Below the pieces are notes generated by a model. The model was not told where the DNA came from. It did no database searches and saw only the letters and a program-made list of their open reading frames with translations. From the NCBI GenBank assembly GCA_013698135.1, contig JACCVM010000222.1, positions 1 through 10,807 on the forward strand: a stretch of DNA of 10,807 nucleotides, read 5' to 3'. Numbering within the stretch: the first letter of the stretch is position 1; each line of letters begins with the position of its first letter. This stretch comes from Euzebyaceae bacterium. GTDB lineage: Bacteria > Actinomycetota > Nitriliruptoria > Euzebyales > Egibacteraceae. Of this stretch, positions 5,351-10,696 are shown piece after piece. The position numbers and the translations under genes are program-made.

Positions 5351-6895
5351 TCAGGCCAGCGCCTCGACGACCGCCTTGTCGAGCCCGCTGTGGCCGCGCA
5401 TGTACTCGGCCCGTTCCGCCTTGACCTGCTCAACGGCGCGCTCGTACTCCTCGGTGCGGCCCAGCCGCTCATACAGCCGGCGGGGGGCGAGCAGCTCGGG
5501 GTCGTCGAAGTCGGGCACGGCGGTGGCGATGAGATAGCCAAAGTCGGGGTCACGTTGCCAGGTAATGGTGTCTTCGGCGATGGCCTTCACGATGGCAGAC
5601 GAGTGGGGGATCTTGACCTTTTTGGAGCCCTCCACGTCCTCGCCGCCGCCCACTCTGCCGGTGTTGAGGACATAGACGCCGAAGTCGTAGTCCATCGAGC
5701 GGATGAGCTCGGCTAGGCGGTTGCCTTGCAGGTCCTCTGAGCGCATGAAGAACGGATTCGTGCCCGGCACACGCAGGAACTTGCCGGCTTCCGCCTTTCC
5801 TCCCGCTGACGTGCCCTTCGTCTCTCCGAGCATGAAGTAGGCCACCGCCTGCTCGACAGAGGCCATCTTGGCCACAGCGGGCGCCACGCTTTCGTTGCGG
5901 TTGAGAATCAGCAGGAAGCTGGCCTTGCCGAGCTTGCGGGGGTCGAAGTGCTCGATGGCGTCCAGCCCGAAGGTGCCACGCCCGTTGGCGGTGTAGCTGT
6001 CGTCGAAGAAGTCGACCTTGCCCTCGTCGTCGACAGCCACGTTCTCAAGCCATCCCGCGGGTGAGGCGAGAGCGTGGTAGATGGTGGGCTCGTACTGCGG
6101 ATCAAGGCCGATGGTCTTGGCGAAGCAACCGTTCTCCGTGGAGTACACCTCGCCGCCGGCCACCAGCGCCACGATGTCGTCCTGCACCGGCAGCGAGCCG
6201 TTCTGGCGGGTGAAGGTGGTGGTCGTCTTCCCGGTGCCGGACAGGCCGATGATGAGTCCCACCTTGTCGCCGCTGTCGGTGGGGATCACCTTGGCGCCCG
6301 AGTGCATCGCCAGCGCGCCCTGCTGGTAGACCCATTCCATCCACATCCGCAGGCCGCCCATCTTCGACTCGCCGAAGTAGTCGATGTTGAACACCCGCGT
6401 GACCCAGTTCTCCAGGTCGATCGTGACGAGGCGTTCTTCGGGGAAGCCCTCCGCGGGGCAGTTGGGCGTATAGATCACCGTCAGGGCGTCGTCTTCGCGC
6501 CAGTCGGCGTCCTTCGGGTAGTACAGCTGCTGCTGCATCCCGGGAATGTTGGCGTTGGCGCGTTCGATGTACAGCCGTGCGGGCCGCTTCAGGGGGCTGT
6601 TCTCCGGTCCGATGTAACCCTCGATTAGCAGCATGTCCTGCTCGGCGATGTAGGTCTCCTGGCGTCGCGCCACGTCGGCGTAGTCGCGCCGTGACATGGT
6701 CTGCTTGGAGACCGATTCCGGGTCGTCGGTGACGATGAACGTGGAGCCCGCCGAGCGCGCCGTGACCCGAGCCTTGACGTGATAGTTGTCGAACTCCGTG
6801 TACTGGGCGTTGGGCATCTGCGCCGTCCACGCCTTGAGCTCGTCCTGAGTGAGGTTGGCGGTGACTGACCTTGCGCCGGGAAGCTGGATGGCCAC
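5351..6895 (-). CDS. pckA: Phosphoenolpyruvate carboxykinase, ATP type (divergent)
   Basis: Cytoplasmic enzyme of 514 aa converting oxaloacetate and ATP to PEP, ADP and CO2, the entry step of gluconeogenesis. The ATP P-loop GLSGTGKTT is at 217-225. Other family landmarks can be placed: substrate arginine R47 (TARSAGSTF), LAMHSGA with H198 (canonical LPMHCSA), QDD at 238-240 (canonical metal-binding DD), NGCFAKTI with K260 and an arginine near 306. Several motifs differ from textbook PckA: the nucleotide segment reads TTTTFTRQNG, and the AGTE-type loop is replaced by GETKGTSAGG. It therefore belongs to a divergent clade and is slightly short. GTG 6895 follows AAAGG at 8 nt. It converges on the CAP gene with no spacer. 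Most actinobacteria use the unrelated GTP enzyme. Confidence 0.88.
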   Translation of the reverse strand: MAIQLPGARSVTANLTQDELKAWTAQMPNAQYTEFDNYHVKARVTARSAGSTFIVTDDPESVSKQTMSRRDYADVARRQETYIAEQDMLLIEGYIGPENSPLKRPARLYIERANANIPGMQQQLYYPKDADWREDDALTVIYTPNCPAEGFPEERLVTIDLENWVTRVFNIDYFGESKMGGLRMWMEWVYQQGALAMHSGAKVIPTDSGDKVGLIIGLSGTGKTTTTFTRQNGSLPVQDDIVALVAGGEVYSTENGCFAKTIGLDPQYEPTIYHALASPAGWLENVAVDDEGKVDFFDDSYTANGRGTFGLDAIEHFDPRKLGKASFLLILNRNESVAPAVAKMASVEQAVAYFMLGETKGTSAGGKAEAGKFLRVPGTNPFFMRSEDLQGNRLAELIRSMDYDFGVYVLNTGRVGGGEDVEGSKKVKIPHSSAIVKAIAEDTITWQRDPDFGYLIATAVPDFDDPELLAPRRLYERLGRTEEYERAVEQVKAERAEYMRGHSGLDKAVVEALA

Positions 6896-6964
6896 GCTCA
6901 GGACCTTTCGACGGTCGACGGTTGCATGCCCTCGCCGCCCCCCGGGCGACCGCCAGGCCGGGTG

Positions 6965-6970
6965 ATTCTA
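6965..6970 (-). promoter_or_regulatory. Candidate -10 element of pckA
   Basis: The minus strand reads TAGAAT here (ATTCTA on the plus strand), in the 115-nt gap between the hydrolase gene and pckA. It would give a leader of about 60 nt. The -35 position is GC-rich with no good match, so pckA may instead be read through from the upstream genes or depend on an activator. Confidence 0.3.
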
Positions 6971-6971
6971 C

Positions 6972-7010
6972 CCAGGCGCGCGGACCGCGCGAACGGCGCG
7001 GATCGCCTGG
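6972..7010 (-). terminator. GC-rich hairpin directly after the 7011-7838 gene
   Basis: CCAGGCG at 6972-6978 is complementary to CGCCTGG at 7004-7010, which touches the stop codon of the metallo-hydrolase gene. An alternative inner palindrome, CGCGCGG-A-CCGCGCG, spans 6977-6991. No T-tract follows. It may attenuate transcription between the Nudix/hydrolase pair and pckA, but this is inference. Confidence 0.3.
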
Positions 7011-7838
7011 TCACCGAACCCGGTAGCTGTCCGACTCGCCGCCGCCAGGATCGAGCGCCCGGGTGATGCGCTCCTCGTTGCACAGCTTGGCCAGCTGTGC
7101 GCGCACGGTTCGCTCGGCGGCCGGATGCAGGACGGGATCCACATCGGCGTAGACCCGAACCACCACCTGCGCCGGTGTCGCGTCGCCAGCGGCCAGCGCG
7201 GCGAGCACCGCCGCCTCGCGCTTCTCGCGGTGGGCCAGGTACCGCGCTATGGCGGCGGCGGGATCGCCCAGGACCGGACCGTGACCCGGATACAACGCGG
7301 TCGCGTCGCAGGCGGCAAGGCGCCGCAGCGAGGCCAGGTAGGCCGCCATGTCCCCGTCGGGCCATGCGACCACCGTTGTGCCGCGGCCCAAGACGTGGTC
7401 GCCGCTGAGCACCACGTCGGTCTGGCACACCCGCAGGCACAGGTGGTCGCTGGCGTGGCCAGGCGTGTGCACCGCCTCCAATGTCACCCCCGCCCTCGTC
7501 AGCTGCTCGCCGTCGTGGAGCGGGGCTGCCGGTAGCTGCACGAACGACGGCGTGAACGTCCACACCTGCACGCCCCAGTCGGTCGCCCAGCCCGCGGCCT
7601 CGGCATGGTCGGCGTGGTGGTGGGTGAGCACCACCGCGGCGATGGTGGCGTCCATTCCCGCCGCCGCCGCGTCGACCGCCTGGCGGTGCTGGAGCAGATC
7701 GGGGCCGGGATCCACCACGATCACCTCCCCGCAGCCCGGCGCGCCGAGCAGGTAGGTGTTGGTGCCATCCAGTGTGAGCGGTGACGGGTTCGGCGCCAGG
7801 ACGACGTTGGTGACCTCGTCCAGGCGGGTCAGCGTCAT
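7011..7838 (-). CDS. Metallo-beta-lactamase-fold hydrolase, LACTB2-like
   Basis: Cytoplasmic zinc hydrolase of 275 aa. The metal ligands are intact: H73-x-H75-x-D77-H78 in LTHHHADH, H128 in HTPGHASDH, D147 in SGDHVLG and H186 in YPGHG. The N-terminus (APNPSPLTLDGTNTYLLG) and a C-terminal helical region (about 215-265) resembling the winged-helix tail point to the LACTB2-like group, whose studied members act on RNA or thioesters; the substrate here is unknown. ATG 7838 shares one base with the stop of the upstream Nudix gene (TGATG) and has GAGGTG 5 nt before it, so the pair is co-translated. The fold is certain, the substrate is not. Confidence 0.9.
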   Translation of the reverse strand: MTLTRLDEVTNVVLAPNPSPLTLDGTNTYLLGAPGCGEVIVVDPGPDLLQHRQAVDAAAAGMDATIAAVVLTHHHADHAEAAGWATDWGVQVWTFTPSFVQLPAAPLHDGEQLTRAGVTLEAVHTPGHASDHLCLRVCQTDVVLSGDHVLGRGTTVVAWPDGDMAAYLASLRRLAACDATALYPGHGPVLGDPAAAIARYLAHREKREAAVLAALAAGDATPAQVVVRVYADVDPVLHPAAERTVRAQLAKLCNEERITRALDPGGGESDSYRVR

Positions 7839-8644
7839 CAGTGCACCTCGTCGGGATCCACGATGCGGACCACACGCCCGTCGGCGTCAAGCTCGGCGGA
7901 GGGCAGGACGCTGCGCACTTGGGCCTGGGTCGCCGCCGCGGTGATGACCGCGTCCACCGAGTCGTGGACCGCCAGGGCTTGCAGCGTCCGCACGGTGGGG
8001 TGCATCAGCTGCAGTCGGCCCCCTTCGTGCTCGCGCAGCGCGGCCGCCACCGGCAGCCACCGCTGGCCGGTCGTCTCGGCCCGGTCATGGGCGACGACCT
8101 GACCGGCAGGGGCACGGGCCACGAAGAAGCAGGTGTCATAGCGCCGCGGCTGCGCCACCGGCGTCACCCAGCGGCTGTGGTAGGTCAAGCAGCCGAGGTC
8201 CAGCAGGATGCGCCGTTCGGTCAGCCACCTCGCGAGGTCGATGCGCCCGGCGGCGAGTGCGGCACGCAGCCGGCGTCGCTCGGGGTCGTGTTCCAGCTCG
8301 GCTCGCCGGCGCCCGCCGTCGGCTCCGGCTCCGGCTTGGAGGGGTCGAGCCAGCAGCACCCCCGCCTCCTCGAAGGTCTCGCGCACCGCGGTGACGTGGA
8401 AGCCAAGGACGGTCGCCTCGTCGGCGGCGAAGCGCTCGGTCAGCGTGGCCGGATCGATGCCCTCCCAGAGCCCGGACGGCAGGCGGCGATCCGACTCGTC
8501 GACGACGCCGCCCGGAAAGACCCAGGCATCGGCGGCGAAGCGGCTGGAGCTGGATCGCCGCAGCAGCAGGATCTCGACGGGGGCCTCACCGGACCGCAGC
8601 AGGAGCACGGTCGCGGCGGGACGCACCTGCGGGTGGTCGGACAT
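7838..8644 (-). CDS. Nudix hydrolase with split, NUDT19-like Nudix box
   Basis: Nudix-fold pyrophosphatase of 268 aa. The motif starts with FPGGVVDE (43-50) and its second half REtFEEaG sits at 88-95, after an insertion of about 35 residues. This split box is characteristic of the NUDT19/RP2-type branch, known for CoA diphosphatase activity in mammals, so a CoA or acyl-CoA substrate is possible but unproven. The C-terminal half is helical with a YDTCFFVARAP strand. ATG 8644 lacks a ribosome-binding site but lies 6 nt after a TAGCAT, so the message is probably leaderless and the start well chosen. It is first in the minus-strand unit with the metallo-hydrolase, possibly followed by pckA. Confidence 0.9.
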   Translation of the reverse strand: MSDHPQVRPAATVLLLRSGEAPVEILLLRRSSSSRFAADAWVFPGGVVDESDRRLPSGLWEGIDPATLTERFAADEATVLGFHVTAVRETFEEAGVLLARPLQAGAGADGGRRRAELEHDPERRRLRAALAAGRIDLARWLTERRILLDLGCLTYHSRWVTPVAQPRRYDTCFFVARAPAGQVVAHDRAETTGQRWLPVAAALREHEGGRLQLMHPTVRTLQALAVHDSVDAVITAAATQAQVRSVLPSAELDADGRVVRIVDPDEVH

Positions 8645-8650
8645 CAGGGC

Positions 8651-8656
8651 ATGCTA
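8651..8656 (-). promoter_or_regulatory. -10 element of a probable leaderless promoter for the Nudix gene
   Basis: The minus strand reads TAGCAT, then 6 nt, then the ATG at 8644, so the first transcribed base would be at or next to the A of the ATG. No ribosome-binding site precedes the ATG, which fits. An identical hexamer and spacing precede selA. Confidence 0.5.
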
Positions 8657-8703
8657 GTCGGCACCGCCGTTTGGAGCGGCTGGGAGATGGACACCTGCGC
8701 GGC

Positions 8704-9183
8704 GTGAGCATCCCTTCCTTTGATGCCGCCGGCAACCTGCCCGAGGGTCGGCATCCGGCTTCCGTCGAAAATGTCCGCAAAGTGCTGGTCGACGGCTTCC
8801 CATCCTCTCGGACGCGGTCGGCGATCTTCGACTACTGGTCCCACCACCGCGAGGCGCTGCTGGAGCTGGTCAAGGTGCACCGCCAGTGGCTGGCCGGCAG
8901 CTTCACGTCCGACAAGGCCGATCCGGCCGACGTCGATGTCGTCACGGTGCTGGACGGACTGGCCTTCGACGAGCTTCCGCGCCACCGCCAGCTGCTGGTT
9001 CGCATGCTGATCGACGGCCACTACACCGAGGAGTTCTGGAACTGCGACGCCTACCCGGTGCTCGTCTACCCGGAGGGCCATCCCGGGCACAACAAGTACC
9101 TGGTGGGGTCGCAGCGCTGGGAGGACTACTTCGGCTACGACCGCGACGGGAACGCTCGTGGGGTCGTCGAGGTGTCGTCGTGA
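8704..9183 (+). CDS. DUF6932-like protein with nucleotidyltransferase motif
   Basis: Protein of 159 aa resembling the uncharacterised DUF6932 family as I remember it: N-terminus IPSFDAAGNLPEGRHPAS, a central GSF...DVD block and the end WEDYFGYDRDGNARGVVEV. The block G65-S66-x9-D76-V-D78 fits the nucleotidyltransferase signature hG[GS]x(9-13)Dh[DE]h of the MNT/pol-beta fold, preceded by a long helix (REALLELVKVHRQWL). A predicted role is nucleotidyl transfer to an unknown target, as in MNT-type toxins or antitoxins. There is no membrane segment. GTG 8704 is chosen because family members begin close to I-P-x-F-D; a TTG at 8671 is in frame and no good ribosome-binding site helps either. It overlaps the next gene by 4 nt. 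Activity is inferred from the motif. Confidence 0.8.
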   Translation: MSIPSFDAAGNLPEGRHPASVENVRKVLVDGFPSSRTRSAIFDYWSHHREALLELVKVHRQWLAGSFTSDKADPADVDVVTVLDGLAFDELPRHRQLLVRMLIDGHYTEEFWNCDAYPVLVYPEGHPGHNKYLVGSQRWEDYFGYDRDGNARGVVEVSS

Positions 9184-9875
9184 CCGCTGGCACCGATCGC
9201 CTGCACGAGCAGCTGTCGGCGATCGGGGAGGCGCTGGAGGCCTTCGACGACCCGGTCACCGACGAGCTGGCCGGGCTGCGACTGATGCGCTCGACGTCGC
9301 GCGAACGGCAAGCCCATCTGCAGTCCACCATCACGGAGTCCGAAACCTGCTCGCTGGAGCTGGCCATCCAGGGTGCGCCGGCGGACGGTGCGCTGGCCGT
9401 CCCATTTGCTCTGGAGGTGCTGGGCGCGCTGCAGGACGCCGTGACCGCCGTCGCCGGCAGGCTGCTCGACGACGATGCCGCCGCTCCCGCTGCCCAGCAT
9501 GTGACCGCGGCGGTCACGCTGCATCTGGCGGAGCTGAGCACCAAGGAGTGCGTCACGGTGACGCTGCAACGCTCGCCCGGTCCGCTGACCGCCCAACTTG
9601 TCGAGCCGGCGTCGGGCGCTCCGTTGGTGGAACGGGCGCTGGACAGGGTGCTGGCCGCCTTGGAGGCGGTCGGCGATCGCGCATCCGGTTCTGACAGCGA
9701 CGACGTCGCGCCGCCGGCTGAGGCGATCCCGGCGCTGCAGCGCCTGGCAGCCGTGGTCGCGGCCGAGCCCGTCGAGCTGCGCCTGGCCTTGGCGCCGGCG
9801 ATCCTCGAGCCACGGGAGCTGACGCTGACCCGGGCGGATGCGCAGCGCCTCGCCGCGGCGCTGACCAGCCGCTGA
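9180..9875 (+). CDS. Hypothetical protein, partner of the NTase-like gene
   Basis: Function not recognised; 231 aa, no signal peptide or membrane helix. GTG 9180 overlaps the previous stop (GTGA) and has GAGGTG 5 nt upstream, so the two proteins are made together. An acidic N-terminal helical region (1-50) precedes two similar strand-helix units: SLELAIQGAPADGAL plus a helix ALEVLGALQDAVTAVAGRLL (58-96), and CVTVTLQ plus ERALDRVLAALEAVGD (124-166). A final helix and strand (AIPALQRLAAVVAAE, VELRLAL) and an acidic Ala-rich spacer complete it. The fixed pairing suggests a complex, with this as substrate, antidote or adaptor of the NTase-like protein (inference). Confidence 0.75.
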   Translation: MTAGTDRLHEQLSAIGEALEAFDDPVTDELAGLRLMRSTSRERQAHLQSTITESETCSLELAIQGAPADGALAVPFALEVLGALQDAVTAVAGRLLDDDAAAPAAQHVTAAVTLHLAELSTKECVTVTLQRSPGPLTAQLVEPASGAPLVERALDRVLAALEAVGDRASGSDSDDVAPPAEAIPALQRLAAVVAAEPVELRLALAPAILEPRELTLTRADAQRLAAALTSR

Positions 9876-9891
9876 CGCCGGCCACCCGCCA

Positions 9892-9929
9892 TTGCGCGAG
9901 CCGCACCGTCGCCTTACCTTTGTGTAAGG
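9892..9929 (+). promoter_or_regulatory. Promoter of vapB-vapC with overlapping palindromic operator
   Basis: TTGCGC (9892-9897) and TACCTT (9915-9920) are separated by exactly 17 nt. A 6-bp perfect inverted repeat, CCTTAC (9912-9917) and GTAAGG (9924-9929) with a 6-nt spacer, covers the -10 and the expected start point near 9927. VapBC complexes usually repress their own promoter by binding such palindromes, so this is a likely autoregulatory operator. A TAAGGAG inside it is too far from the ATG to be the ribosome-binding site. Confidence 0.5.
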
Positions 9930-9958
9930 AGTTCACGCGAGGTCGCGAGGTGACGCGC

Positions 9959-10207
9959 ATGTCTACCGCAACGGTGACCAGCAAGGGTCAGGTCACCATT
10001 CCCGCGGAGGTGAGGCGGAACCTTGGGCTGAAGACGGGCTCGCGGGTCGACTTCGTCCGCATGGACGATGGGACCTACGAACTGGTCCCGGCGACGGGGA
10101 CCGTAACGGCACTGAAGGGATGCGTCCCCGCCCCCGCGAGGCCGGTAACCGTCGAGCAGATGGAGGTGGCCATCGACGACGCGGTCGCCGACGGGACCTG
10201 GCATTGA
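9959..10207 (+). CDS. vapB: AbrB/MazE-fold VapB antitoxin
   Basis: Antitoxin of 82 aa. The N-terminal SpoVT-AbrB swapped-hairpin domain is clear: TATVTSKGQVTIPAEVRRNL, then GLKTGSRVDFV and YELVPATG (to about residue 46). The C-terminal part, LKGCVPAPARPVTVEQMEVAI, is the toxin-wrapping segment usual in AbrB-type antitoxins paired with PIN toxins. ATG 9959 is chosen because GAGGTGA at 9947-9953, a full match to the 16S tail, lies 5 nt upstream; in-frame starts at 9920 and 9950 are less well placed. Its stop overlaps the TTG start of vapC by 4 nt. It should neutralise VapC and, with it, repress the promoter at 9892-9929. Confidence 0.9.
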   Translation: MSTATVTSKGQVTIPAEVRRNLGLKTGSRVDFVRMDDGTYELVPATGTVTALKGCVPAPARPVTVEQMEVAIDDAVADGTWH

Positions 10208-10616
10208 TCGGACTCGACACCAACGTGCTGGTCCGCTACATCGCCCAGGACGACCCGGAGCAATCGCTGCGGGCGACCGCTTGATGGAGAGCCTCGACGA
10301 GAGCAACCAGGGGTTCGTCAGCATCGTGGCCTTGATCGAACTGCAATGGGTACTGCGACGCGCCTACAAGGTCAGCCGTGAGGGTGTTGCGGGCGTCATC
10401 CGCAAGCTGCTGGACGCCCAGGAGCTCTTGGTGCAGGAGTCCGAGGCGGTTCGCCGGGCACTGAGACGGATCACCGACGACATCAACTTCTCCGACGCAC
10501 TCATCAGGGAGTTTGACGCTGCCGCCGGGTGCGCCTACACCGCCACGTTCGACAGCCGCGCAACGCGCCTCGCTGGGATGAAGCTCGTCCCCGCGGTCGA
10601 CGCCGAGCCCGGGTGA
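10204..10616 (+). pseudogene. vapC: VapC-type PIN-domain toxin gene, frame broken by an apparent one-base deletion
   Basis: PIN-domain ribonuclease toxin in two frames. Frame one starts at TTG 10204 (MIGLDTNVLVRYIAQDDPEQ) and stops at TGA 10282-10284. The rest continues in another frame from 10281 (LMESLDESNQGFVSIVALIE) to 10616. Adding one C in the ACCGC at 10276-10280 would rejoin them as ATRLMESL, giving about 137 aa, the normal VapC length, with all four PIN acidic residues: D5, E46, D98 and D117. As written, neither piece has the complete active site. Both halves otherwise look well conserved, so the lesion is recent, or it is a sequencing error. The stop and an ATG overlap (TGATG), so reinitiation could make the two halves as separate chains. 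There is no obvious slippery heptamer. Confidence 0.8.
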
Positions 10617-10684
10617 GACCGATGCACGAGTGCGTTATCGCCTCCAGGCTGCCGCAGCCGACCTTCGTGGACGCGGCGACCTCT

Positions 10685-10690
10685 TAGCAT
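10685..10690 (+). promoter_or_regulatory. -10 element of a probable leaderless promoter for selA
   Basis: TAGCAT lies 6 nt before the GTG at 10697, the same hexamer and the same spacing as upstream of the Nudix gene. No ribosome-binding site precedes the GTG, and no clear -35 is seen. It supports both the start choice and independent transcription of selA, apart from vapBC. Confidence 0.45.
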
Positions 10691-10696
10691 GGCCCC

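Noticed and set aside
6898..7890. Long minus-strand frame (330 codons) over the metallo-hydrolase gene
   Set aside because: It is Arg/Gly/Pro-rich and out of frame with the intact HxHxDH protein; a typical shadow in high-GC DNA.
7841..8707. Long open frame (288 codons) on the plus strand opposite the Nudix gene
   Set aside because: It is the mirror of a GC-rich gene with clear Nudix motifs on the minus strand. Its translation is low-complexity (His/Gln/Gly-rich) with no domain, and it has no ribosome-binding site.
8942..9892. Minus-strand frame of 316 codons opposite the NTase-like pair
   Set aside because: Ser/Arg/Ala-rich shadow. The plus-strand genes have well-placed ribosome-binding sites, a 4-nt overlap and family motifs.
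10270..10290. Programmed ribosomal frameshift in vapC
   Set aside because: There is no slippery heptamer, and the sequence GCGACCGCTTGATG gives no tandem slippage codons; a simple missing C explains the break better.
10617..10696. Possible tRNA(Sec) gene just before selA
   Set aside because: No acceptor stem, T-arm or long variable arm pattern can be drawn in these 80 nt, and there is no CCA.
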